Assembly: GCF_017939615.1 (NCBI RefSeq)
Contig: NZ_JAGKSR010000001.1
Span: forward strand, 2,542,001-2,606,000
Direction of reading: 5' to 3'
Length of the DNA: 64,000 nt
Source of the DNA: Microbacterium sp. BLY
Lineage (GTDB): Bacteria > Actinomycetota > Actinomycetes > Actinomycetales > Microbacteriaceae
Shown here: positions 1 to 7,988 of the stretch, piece by piece
Numbering within the stretch: position 1 is the first letter of the stretch
How the letters are laid out: every line of letters begins with the position of its first letter
Position numbers and translations under genes: made by a program
The notes under the pieces: model-generated
The model's database searches: none
The model's input: only the letters and a program-made list of their open reading frames with translations
What the model was told of the DNA's origin: nothing

Positions 1-585
1 TCCGTCCGCGACGAACAGCGCCTCCACGAGGCTCACCGCGCCGCGTGACAGCGGCAGGAACTCGTCGTCGACCAGCACGCCCCCGCTGCGCACCGCGAGC
101 CGGCCGACCTCGGTCATCCGGACCGGCGCCGTGCGGACGAGGAGATCGAGGACGGCCTCGGCGAGATCCTGCGCCGTGGGCCCGCCAGCGGCGACCGCGG
201 GGAGTCCGGCCTCTTGCAGCGCTCCGACCGCCGCCGCGTCGACAGCCGCGAGCACCAGTCGCGCCGCGTGCGTCCGGCGACGAACGGCGTCGAGCATCGC
301 GGATCGTTCGAGCGCGCTCAGCCACGCCGGCACGGCCTCCGCCGCGGGGAACAGCACGGCATCCACCTGTCCCGTCGCGATCCGGTAGGCCGTGCGCCGC
401 GAGCCCGCGGGGATCGGGTGGGCGTCACGCAGCGGCACCATCCGCACCACCTCGGACCCTGTCGCGATGAGGGTCCGCACGAGGGTCTCGGCGTCCACCG
501 ACTCCGGCCGGACGGGCCGCGGCGCCTCGGCGATCGCGACGCGACAGCCGACGAGCGCCGGGGCGGATCGGGTGGGCGCGCTCAT
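1..585 (-). CDS. HemD-like uroporphyrinogen-III synthase half domain with C-terminal winged helix (partial)
   Basis: This gene runs off the left edge; 195 codons are visible. Residues 1-130 look like the second Rossmann-like half of uroporphyrinogen-III synthase (segments DAVLFPAAEAVPAWL and LQEAGLPAVAAGGPTAQDLA). From about residue 160 it resembles the winged-helix domain that actinobacteria often fuse to HemD (GVLVDDEFLPLSRGAVSLVE). Full HemD has two such halves, and the first is not seen after this ATG. The start overlaps the stop of the upstream NirB-like gene by 4 bp (ATGA), so the two are translationally coupled. HemD makes the precursor of siroheme, the nitrite-reductase cofactor, which fits the neighbour, but with half the fold missing the protein may be regulatory rather than catalytic. 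The family call rests on pattern recognition. Confidence 0.6.
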   Translation of the reverse strand, partial: MSAPTRSAPALVGCRVAIAEAPRPVRPESVDAETLVRTLIATGSEVVRMVPLRDAHPIPAGSRRTAYRIATGQVDAVLFPAAEAVPAWLSALERSAMLDAVRRRTHAARLVLAAVDAAAVGALQEAGLPAVAAGGPTAQDLAEAVLDLLVRTAPVRMTEVGRLAVRSGGVLVDDEFLPLSRGAVSLVEALFVADG

Positions 586-2408
586 GCGGAACCCTCCGCG
601 GCGCGCCGCAGGGCAGCGGGTGCACCCCGTCTCCCTCCGGGCGCGCGGTGGCGGCCTCCGGCGCCCGCCCCCTCGCCGGCGGACGCAGGGCTCATCCCGC
701 CGCGCACCGGGTTCCCGTGCAGACCGTCGACACCGGGAACGACGACACCGAACGCACGGAGCTCCGCCAGCACACCCGGGAGCTCAGCCCGGGGGAAGCC
801 GTCGAAAGCGAGCGCTCCTCGGTCGATGCGCACGGGGGTGCCGAGCCCGGAGGCGAGGCGGGCGAGGACGAGCAGCAGATCGGCACTGATCCCTTCGCCG
901 ACCCGCACCTCGATGCGGGCGGATGACGCGGCTTCGCGCACGAGCACGCGCGACGATTCCCCTGCCCGATCCGCGACGCGCGAGGCGGCACCCGCGGACG
1001 CGCGGTTCATGAGAGCGAGGGCGAGTCGCCGAAGGCACCCCGCGCAGTCGCTGCTGTCGCCCCCTGCGGTCGACGCGTCCGCGAACGTCGTGATCCCCCG
1101 GCGCTCCAGGTGTGCCTCCACCGCGGCAACGGTCATCGCGCCCCACTCGCGGCCGCACGAGCATGTCTCGTCTTCTGCCCCGTCGTCCGCGAGCAGCCCG
1201 CGGATCACCGCGTGCCGATCGGCCTCTCCCTGCCACAGACGCGACGTCCACCCTGCCGACCGCTCACCGATCACCGTGACGGCGTGCACCACCCGTGCAT
1301 CCGCGGAGAGCTCCGCCTCGCCGTACACGCGCCGTCCGCTCGCGGTCAGCGGAACCGTCACCGTGTCGGCGCCTGTGCCGACCCGCATCGTCGTGATGCC
1401 GATTCCGCCGGGCGCGGCGCTCCACCTCTCGGGTCCGGGCCCAGCGGCCCGCTTTGCGCAAAGCAGATCCGCGGCGCGCTCCGCCGCGATGCGGGCGCGC
1501 TCCACGCCGTGCCCCGCGGATGCCTCCCGGACGGCGACGTCACCGATCGCGAGGACCCGCGGGTCCGCGGTCGCGCCCTCCGCATCCACGAGGATCCCGC
1601 CCTCGGCGTGCACGGGCAGTCCCGCGTTGCGGGCCAGTTCATCGCGCGCGCGGGCACCGACGGTGACCACGAGGTCGGTCCGCGCGAAGCTCCCGTCCTG
1701 GAACTCGACGGCGGTGACCGTCCCCGCTTCGTCCGGATCCACGCGCGTCAGGCGCGTCCGGAGACGCACGCCGATCCCCCGGCTCTCGACGAGCGCGCGC
1801 AGGGCGGCGGCCCCGGTGACGGAGAGCTCGCCCGCGCACAGCCGATCGGCGGTGTCGACGAGCGTCGTCTCCACGCCCGCATCCTGCAGCGCGCACGCGG
1901 CGTCGACGCCCGCCGCATCGCCCCCCACCACCACCGCGCGGAGGGGGCGCGGGAGCTGCGCGGCGCGGACGGCGACGAAGGCACGGAGCGTCTGGGCATC
2001 CTCCATCGTGCGGAGCGCGACACTGCCGCGGATTGCGATGCCGGGGACGTCCGGGACATGCGCGTGGGTCCCTGTCGCGAGGACGAGCGCGTCGTAGCCG
2101 TACCAGCGTCGCGAGCGCGTGCGCACCCGGCGTCCGGCCCGATCGATCCGGAGCACCCGGTCGTCATCGATGAGCCGCACACGATCGTCGCGGAAAGGCC
2201 CACGGTCGAGGTCGAGGGACGATGCCGATGCCCCGCCGACGACGCGCGCAAGCCCCGACCGGTCGTAGGGCAGACGCGCCTCATCACCGATGACGGTGAT
2301 CCGCACCTGGTGCTCCGGATCCTGCAGGAGGCGCGCGACGAAGCGCTGGGCCGCCACGCCGGCCCCCACGACGACGATATTCGCGGTGTGCGCTGCGCTG
2401 TCGTCCAT
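582..2408 (-). CDS. NirB-like NAD(P)/FAD oxidoreductase lacking the siroheme reductase domain
   Basis: A 608-residue flavoprotein. Residues 10-310 form a class I pyridine nucleotide-disulfide oxidoreductase fold: an FAD-binding VVVGAGVAAQ, an ALVLATG segment, an NAD-binding VVVGGDAAGVDAA, and VLAIGDVA near the end. A BFD-type [2Fe-2S] region follows with CSC and, about 45 residues later, CAGC. Around residues 520-580 there is a segment like the ferredoxin half domain of nitrite/sulfite reductase. Full-length NirB (about 850 residues) continues into the siroheme/4Fe-4S domain; this protein stops first, ending in a low-complexity tail. It probably passes electrons from NAD(P)H to a separate nitrate or nitrite reductase. 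It is coupled to the HemD-like gene downstream. Confidence 0.65.
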   Translation of the reverse strand: MDDSAAHTANIVVVGAGVAAQRFVARLLQDPEHQVRITVIGDEARLPYDRSGLARVVGGASASSLDLDRGPFRDDRVRLIDDDRVLRIDRAGRRVRTRSRRWYGYDALVLATGTHAHVPDVPGIAIRGSVALRTMEDAQTLRAFVAVRAAQLPRPLRAVVVGGDAAGVDAACALQDAGVETTLVDTADRLCAGELSVTGAAALRALVESRGIGVRLRTRLTRVDPDEAGTVTAVEFQDGSFARTDLVVTVGARARDELARNAGLPVHAEGGILVDAEGATADPRVLAIGDVAVREASAGHGVERARIAAERAADLLCAKRAAGPGPERWSAAPGGIGITTMRVGTGADTVTVPLTASGRRVYGEAELSADARVVHAVTVIGERSAGWTSRLWQGEADRHAVIRGLLADDGAEDETCSCGREWGAMTVAAVEAHLERRGITTFADASTAGGDSSDCAGCLRRLALALMNRASAGAASRVADRAGESSRVLVREAASSARIEVRVGEGISADLLLVLARLASGLGTPVRIDRGALAFDGFPRAELPGVLAELRAFGVVVPGVDGLHGNPVRGGMSPASAGEGAGAGGRHRAPGGRRGAPAALRRAAEGSA

Positions 2409-2732
2409 GGAACTCCTGTCGACCTGGGGACTGTCGTGGTCGCGACGATAGGAGCACCGTGTTACCCGGAGATGACGCGGAGTGTTTCACGCAGCGAACG
2501 TTCTCCTCACGAATCGATAACGCCCTCTCCCCCGCCCCTCTCTTTCTCCCGAGACCCTGGACCGTTGCCGAGGCCCCGGGGGGCTCACGCACGGAAGATG
2601 GGGGCTCGGCGGGAAGGCGGAGGCTCGGGTGATCGGGCGCACCTGGACCGGCCGCACCCGGAGGGCCGCGGCGTACTAGGCTGAGCCTCGTCCTTTCCGC
2701 CTCCCGCGGCGTGACCGCGCAAGGAGAATCAC
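2409..2732. promoter_or_regulatory. Divergent intergenic region with a weak GlnR-like site
   Basis: This 324-bp gap lies between the NirB-like gene and the DUF349 gene, which point away from each other, so it should hold both promoters. Read on the minus strand, positions 2461-2476 give GTCAT, six bases, then GTAAC, which resembles the gTnAc-n6-GaAAc element of the nitrogen regulator GlnR; a GAAAC lies seven bases upstream instead of six. That is weaker than the site before amtB. No open reading frame in the gap looks real. Confidence 0.3.
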
Positions 2733-4085
2733 GTGTCTGCCAACGAGCCCGCGAAGCCGACCCCGCCCGTTCCCACCCCGCCCGCTGTGCCGATGCCGCG
2801 CAAGGCTCCCACGCCGGCCGCCGTGGCGCCCGCCGTCGCCAAGCCGACGCCCGTCTCCTCCGCCGGCGAGTGGGGCCGTGTCTCTGAAGACGGCACCGTC
2901 GAGGTCCGCGAGGGCGAGACCTGGCGGGTCGTCGGCCAGTACCCGGACGGCACCCCCGATGAAGCCCTGGCGTACTTCGTGCGCAAGTACGACGACATCG
3001 CCTTCAAGGTCGTCGCGCTCGAGCAGCGCCACCAGGCCGGCGGCGCCTCGGCCAGCGACCTGTCGAAGCAGGCGGCGCACCTCATCGACGAGGCGACGGA
3101 CGCCGCCGCCGTCGGAGATCTCGCCGGCCTGCGCGACCGTCTCACCGCGTTGACCGCTTCCCTGTCCGAAGCGACGGCGCAGGAGGCCCAGCAGGCGAAG
3201 GAGCTCGTCGAACAGGCCATCGCCGAACGCACGGCCCTCGTCGAGCGCGCCGAGGCCATCGCCGCCCGCGACCTGAGCAAGGTGCAGTGGAAGCAGGTGA
3301 CGGCCGAGCTCAACGAGCTGTTCGAGGCCTGGCAGTCGCAGCAGCAGAACGGTCCGCGACTGTCGAAGGGCATCTCGCAGCAGCTCTGGAAGCGATTCCG
3401 TGACGCGCGTTCCGTCGTCGACAAGCACCGCCGGGCCTTCTACTCCGAGCTCGACGACGCCCACAAGGCCGCGCGGGACGCGAAGTCGCGTCTCGTCGAG
3501 CGCGCCGAGGCGCTGGCCCCGCGCGGCGTGGACGGCATCCCCGCGTACCGTGCCCTCCTCGACGAATGGAAGACCGCGGGTCGGGCCGGCCGGAAGGCGG
3601 ACGACGCCCTCTGGGCGCGCTTCAAGGCCGCCGGTGACGCCCTCTACGCCGCGCGTGCCGAGCAGGCCGCGGCGGAGGAGGCGGACAGCGCTCCGAAGAT
3701 CGAGGCGAGGGAAGCGCTCCTCGAGCAGGCCAAGGCTGTCGCCGACGAGCCCAACATCAAGCGCGCCCGGGCGCTCCTCACGCGCATCCAGCGTGAATGG
3801 GACGAGGTCGGGCGCATCTTCCCGCGGGAGAAGGAGCGTGCGCTCGACGACAAGCTCCGCGTCATCGAGCAGGCCCTCAAGGCCCGCGAGGACGTCGACT
3901 GGAAGAAGAACAACCCGGAGACCAAGGCGCGGGCGAACGACATGAGCTCGCAGCTCCACGAGGCCATCGAGAAGCTCGAGGCCGAGTTGGCGGCGGCCGA
4001 GAAGGCCGGCGACGCGAAGGCGGCGAAGGAAGCAGCCGACGCGCTCGAGGCGCGTCGCGCCTGGCTCACGGCTCTCGGCGGCTGA
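2733..4085 (+). CDS. DUF349 domain protein
   Basis: A 450-residue protein with a Pro/Ala-rich N-terminal 45 residues, then a globular segment (EWGRVSEDGTVEVREGETWR), followed by repeated helical DUF349 units with the characteristic W..... W/F motifs (for example VQWKQVTAELNELFEAWQ and LLDEWKTAGRAGRKADDALW). The C-terminal 100 residues are highly charged and predicted coiled coil. The GTG start follows an AAGGAG ribosome-binding site at 2721. The family is widespread in actinobacteria, often near relA, as here; no biochemical role is certain. Confidence 0.8.
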   Translation: MSANEPAKPTPPVPTPPAVPMPRKAPTPAAVAPAVAKPTPVSSAGEWGRVSEDGTVEVREGETWRVVGQYPDGTPDEALAYFVRKYDDIAFKVVALEQRHQAGGASASDLSKQAAHLIDEATDAAAVGDLAGLRDRLTALTASLSEATAQEAQQAKELVEQAIAERTALVERAEAIAARDLSKVQWKQVTAELNELFEAWQSQQQNGPRLSKGISQQLWKRFRDARSVVDKHRRAFYSELDDAHKAARDAKSRLVERAEALAPRGVDGIPAYRALLDEWKTAGRAGRKADDALWARFKAAGDALYAARAEQAAAEEADSAPKIEAREALLEQAKAVADEPNIKRARALLTRIQREWDEVGRIFPREKERALDDKLRVIEQALKAREDVDWKKNNPETKARANDMSSQLHEAIEKLEAELAAAEKAGDAKAAKEAADALEARRAWLTALGG

Positions 4086-4145
4086 TCTCTCCACAGATCC
4101 CGCAGATCATCACCGGAGCGGGGTGCCGGACACGACACTGGTGTC

Positions 4146-4694
4146 ATGCACCCCGCTCTGTTGTACCTGCCCGGTGCGCGGCTGAGCCTGCCGGAGTTGA
4201 GCGCCGCGCGACTCGATGGCGACGTCGTCGAGATCGGCGACGCCTACATCCCCGCGGACCTGCCCGAGTCCCCTGATGTGCGTGCCAGCAGCATCGCCGT
4301 GCTCGTGCAGGACGGCACTGCGGCGTGCGGACCGTCGGCGGCCTGGATCCACGGCGCCGGGGACGCACCTCCGCCCGTCCATCACGTGCGACGGTGCGTG
4401 GAACGACGCGTACGCCCGCGACTCAGCGCCCGCATCACCTTCCACGACACGGTGATCCCCGCGACGGATGTGGAGGTGCTCGGTGGCATTCCGGTGTCGA
4501 CGCCGGTGCGGACCATGAGCGACCTCGCCACCGCCCTGCACCGCGACCCCCGGGTGCTGCCCTGGATGCACGCCCTCGCCTCCGTGCATCCCGTCGCGGT
4601 GGAACTCGCGATCGCGAGCCTGCGCGCGCGGCGCCGCGTCCCCGGGCTCGTGAGCGGCGTCGCCGCGCTCGAGCGTGTCGTCAGGAGGACGTGA
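4146..4694 (+). CDS. Hypothetical protein, AbiEi antitoxin-like family
   Basis: A 182-residue protein with no membrane segments. The middle (GPSAAWIHGAGDAPP, then VRPRLSARITFHD, then GIPVSTPVRTMSDLA) follows the pattern of actinobacterial proteins annotated as type IV toxin-antitoxin AbiEi-family proteins, in which a promoter-recognition-like domain is followed by a conserved P-VRT--DLA motif. No AbiEii nucleotidyltransferase toxin gene is adjacent, so an antitoxin role is not supported here. Its last 14 bases overlap the end of the convergent rsh gene. Confidence 0.45.
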   Translation: MHPALLYLPGARLSLPELSAARLDGDVVEIGDAYIPADLPESPDVRASSIAVLVQDGTAACGPSAAWIHGAGDAPPPVHHVRRCVERRVRPRLSARITFHDTVIPATDVEVLGGIPVSTPVRTMSDLATALHRDPRVLPWMHALASVHPVAVELAIASLRARRRVPGLVSGVAALERVVRRT

Positions 4695-6933
4695 CGCGAT
4701 AGACGTCGTACACGGCGTCGATCCGCCGGACGGCGTTGAGGACGCGGTCCAGGTGGACGGCGTCGCCCATCTCGAACACGAACCTGCTCAGGGCCAGCCG
4801 CTCATCGGTCGTGGAGACGGTCGCCGAGAGGATGTTCACGTGATGCTCGCTGAGCACGCGCGTGACGTCGGAGAGCAGCCCCGACCGATCGAGCGCCTCG
4901 ACCTGGATCTGCACCCGGAAGACGCTCTTCTTGGTCGGCGCCCACGAGACCTCCACGAACCGGTCCTGCTCACCGCTCAACGCCTTGACGTTCACGCAGT
5001 CCGCCCGGTGCACGGAGACGCCGCTCCCCCGGGTGACGAACCCGACGATCGGATCGCCGGGGACGGGCGTGCAGCACTTCGCGAGCTTCACCAGGATGTC
5101 GTTCGCGCCGCGCACGAGCACACCGGAATCGCCGCCCCGGGTCTCGCGGGTCTGAACGCTTCCCGGCAGGTCGATCGCCCCGGTCGTGGGCTCGTCGGTG
5201 GCGACGAGCGCCGTGACCTTCTCGAGAACGGACTGGGTCGAGACATGTCCCTCGCCGACGGCGGCGTAGAGCCCCGAGACGTCCTCGTAGTGCATCTGGT
5301 GGGCGACTTCGGTGAAGGAGTCCTGGCTCATCAGGCGCTGCAGTGGAAGATTCTGCCGGCGCATCGCCCGCGCGATGGCCTCCTTGCCCTGCTCGATGGC
5401 CTCCTCGCGGCGCTCCTTCGTGAACCAGCCACGGATCTTGTTGCGCGCGCGAGTGCTCTTGACGAAGCCGAGCCAGTCCTGGCTCGGACCCGCGTCGGGG
5501 TTCTTCGAGGTGAACACCTCGACGACGTCGCCGCTCTTCAGCTCGGACTCCAGCGGCACCAGGCGGCCGTTGACCTTGGCGCCCATGGTCCGGTGGCCGA
5601 TCTCGGTGTGCACGGCGTAGGCGAAGTCCACCGGGGTGGCGCCGGCCGGCAGCCCGATCACGCGGCCCTTCGGCGTGAAGACGTAGACCTCCTTCGCGCC
5701 GATCTCGAACCGCAGCGAGTCCAGGAACTCTCCGGGGTCGGCGGTCTCCGCCTGCCAGTCGGAGATGTGCGCGAGCCACGCCATGTCGGTGTCGGAGGCG
5801 CGGACCTCCGCCTTGCTGCCGCCGTTCATCCGCTCCTTGTACATCCAGTGTGCGGCGACGCCGTACTCCGCCTGGTGGTGCATCTCGTGCGTGCGGATCT
5901 GGATCTCGACGGTGCGCCCGGCCGGGCCGATCACGGTCGTGTGCAGGGACTGGTAGAGATTGAACTTCGGCGTGGCGATGTAATCCTTGAAACGGCCCGG
6001 CAGCGGCGTCCAGCGCGCGTGGATCGCTCCGAGCACGGCATAGCAGTCGCGCACGGACGAGACGAGGACGCGGATGCCGATGAGGTCGTAGATGTCGTCG
6101 AACTCGCGTCCGCGGATCACCATCTTCTGGTACACCGAGTACAGCTGCTTCGGGCGGCCGACGACCTTGCCGCGGATGCGAAGGTCGCGGAGGTCCTCGT
6201 CGATCTCCTCGATGACCTGACTCAGGTACTTCTCGCGCTGCGGAGTGCGCTGGGCGATGAGGCTGTGGATCTCGTTGTAGATCTTGGGATGGAGCACCGC
6301 GAAGGAAAGATCCTCCAGCTCCGACTTGATCGCCTGGATACCGAGGCGATTGGCCAGCGGCGCATAGATCTCCAGCGTCTCCTTGGCCTTCTTCGCCGCC
6401 TTCTCCGGCGGGACGAAGCCCCAGGTGCGGGCGTTGTGCAGCCGGTCCGCGAGTTTGATGAGCAGCACGCGGATGTCTTTCGACATCGCCACGATCATCT
6501 TGCGCACCGTCTCGGCCTGCGCGCTCTCGCCGTACTTGACCTTGTCGAGCTTCGTGACGCCGTCGACGAGCATCGCCACCTCGTCGCCGAACTCGGCGGT
6601 GAGGTCGGTGAGCGCGTAGCCGGTGTCTTCCACGGTGTCGTGCAGCAGGGCGGCGGCGATCGCGCGCGGCCCGAGCCCGAGTTCGGCGAGGATCTGGGCG
6701 ACGGCCAGCGGATGCGTGATGTACGGCTCGCCGCTCTGGCGCTTCTGCCCCTCATGCTTCTCCTTCGCGACCGCGTACGCGCGCGAGATGACGGAGAACT
6801 CACCCTTCGGGTGGTTGGCACGGACCGTGCGGATCAGGTTGTCGAGGTCGTTGATCCGGGACGCGCGCGAGAAGATGCGGGGCACCAGCCGTCGCAGACT
6901 CGAACCCTGCGATGCCGTCTGCGGCTCCGCCAT
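4681..6933 (-). CDS. rel: Bifunctional (p)ppGpp synthetase/hydrolase RelA/SpoT (Rsh)
   Basis: This 750-residue stringent-response enzyme makes and degrades (p)ppGpp. Residues 70-105 carry the HD hydrolase motif (THPLAVAQ, then LLHDTVEDT), intact for hydrolysis. The synthetase domain around 220-340 has FDDIYDLIGIRV, GRFKDYIATPKFNLYQSLHT and VEIQIRT. A TGS domain (VYVFTPKGRVIGLPAG) follows at about 410, and an ACT domain ends the protein. Length and order match actinobacterial Rsh. The ATG is preceded by a GGAGGTGAG ribosome-binding site, and a TAGGAT at 6957-6962 (minus strand) could be its -10 box. In many actinobacteria apt lies between secF and rel; it is absent here. Confidence 0.97.
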   Translation of the reverse strand: MAEPQTASQGSSLRRLVPRIFSRASRINDLDNLIRTVRANHPKGEFSVISRAYAVAKEKHEGQKRQSGEPYITHPLAVAQILAELGLGPRAIAAALLHDTVEDTGYALTDLTAEFGDEVAMLVDGVTKLDKVKYGESAQAETVRKMIVAMSKDIRVLLIKLADRLHNARTWGFVPPEKAAKKAKETLEIYAPLANRLGIQAIKSELEDLSFAVLHPKIYNEIHSLIAQRTPQREKYLSQVIEEIDEDLRDLRIRGKVVGRPKQLYSVYQKMVIRGREFDDIYDLIGIRVLVSSVRDCYAVLGAIHARWTPLPGRFKDYIATPKFNLYQSLHTTVIGPAGRTVEIQIRTHEMHHQAEYGVAAHWMYKERMNGGSKAEVRASDTDMAWLAHISDWQAETADPGEFLDSLRFEIGAKEVYVFTPKGRVIGLPAGATPVDFAYAVHTEIGHRTMGAKVNGRLVPLESELKSGDVVEVFTSKNPDAGPSQDWLGFVKSTRARNKIRGWFTKERREEAIEQGKEAIARAMRRQNLPLQRLMSQDSFTEVAHQMHYEDVSGLYAAVGEGHVSTQSVLEKVTALVATDEPTTGAIDLPGSVQTRETRGGDSGVLVRGANDILVKLAKCCTPVPGDPIVGFVTRGSGVSVHRADCVNVKALSGEQDRFVEVSWAPTKKSVFRVQIQVEALDRSGLLSDVTRVLSEHHVNILSATVSTTDERLALSRFVFEMGDAVHLDRVLNAVRRIDAVYDVYRVTSS

Positions 6934-6998
6934 CCACTCACCTCCGAATCAGACAATCCTACGCGCGCTGAGCGGGGGTCGGCCCCGCGGCGGGGGCG

Positions 6999-7988
6999 TC
7001 AGGCGTCGACGGCCGCTTTGCTCCGTGCGGCACGGATACGCGCGTCGCGTTCCTTGATCTGCGGCTCGTTCTCACGGAAGAGCGAGTACAGCGGCGCGGC
7101 GACGAACAGCGTGGAATACGTCGCCACGAGGATGCCCACGAAGATCGACAGCGAGATATCGGTGAGTGTCTCCGCACCCAGCCAGAAAGCTCCGATGAAG
7201 AGGATCGCCCCGACCGGCAGAGCCGCGACCACCGAGGTGTTGATCGAGCGGATGAGGGTCTGGTTCACGGCGAGGTTGACGGACTCCCCGAACAGCCGCG
7301 CGGTCTTCTCCCCGTCCTCGGTCGTGTTCTCCCTGATCTTGTCGAACACGACCGTGGTGTCGTACAGGGAGTACGCGAGGATCGTCAGGAAGCCGATGAC
7401 GGCCGCCGGCGAGATCTCGAATCCGGCGAGGGCGTACACCCCGACGGTGATGACGAGGACGTCGAGCAGGCCGATGATCGCCGCCGCCGACATCTTCCAC
7501 GTGCGGAAGTAGATGGCGAGGATGAGGAAGGTCAGGGCGAGGAAGATCGCCAGGCCCCACAGCGACTGCCGCGTGACGCTCTCGCCCCAGGCAGGGCCGA
7601 TGAAGGAGGAGGCGACGGCATCGGGCTCGACGTCGTACGCATCGGCCAGGGCCCGCGCGACCTGCTGCGTCTCGGCCTCCGTCATCTGGTCGGTCTGGAC
7701 ACGGACGTCCTGGTCGTTGACGATGACGACCTTGGTCGCGGCTCCGGGTACCACGGACTGGACCGCCTCGGTCGCGGTGTCCTGATCCGTGGTGTCCGGT
7801 GCGGTCACGGTGAACTGCGAGCCGCCGGTGAACTCGATCGAGAACTGGATCGGGCGGAACAGCGGCACGAGAGCCGAGCCGACGACCAGCGCGATCGCGA
7901 TGATGAACCAGAGGCGGCGCCGCCCCACGAACGGGAAGGAGGTCTTGCCCGTGTAGAGGTTGTTGCCGAACTCATTCATGGAAGGCAT
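6999..7988 (-). CDS. secF: Protein translocase subunit SecF
   Basis: A 329-residue inner-membrane protein of the SecDF complex, which uses the proton motive force to assist late steps of Sec export. An N-terminal membrane segment (LWFIIAIALVVGSALVPLF) is followed by a short exported domain beginning FSIEFTGGSQF, then five more membrane segments, including the family motif YDTTVVFDKIREN and the RSINTS motif. Its ATG shares one base with the secD stop (TGATG), so the two are coupled. Confidence 0.96.
   Translation of the reverse strand: MPSMNEFGNNLYTGKTSFPFVGRRRLWFIIAIALVVGSALVPLFRPIQFSIEFTGGSQFTVTAPDTTDQDTATEAVQSVVPGAATKVVIVNDQDVRVQTDQMTEAETQQVARALADAYDVEPDAVASSFIGPAWGESVTRQSLWGLAIFLALTFLILAIYFRTWKMSAAAIIGLLDVLVITVGVYALAGFEISPAAVIGFLTILAYSLYDTTVVFDKIRENTTEDGEKTARLFGESVNLAVNQTLIRSINTSVVAALPVGAILFIGAFWLGAETLTDISLSIFVGILVATYSTLFVAAPLYSLFRENEPQIKERDARIRAARSKAAVDA

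Noticed and set aside
2461..2488. Full GlnR double box before the NirB-like gene
   Set aside because: Half-sites are present but one spacer is seven bases rather than six and a half-site is imperfect, so it is kept only as a weak candidate.
4675..7512. Very long plus-strand reading frame (945 codons) opposite rsh and secF
   Set aside because: It lies antisense to two well-supported genes; at about 70% GC stop codons are rare in shadow frames, and its composition is low-complexity without recognisable domains.
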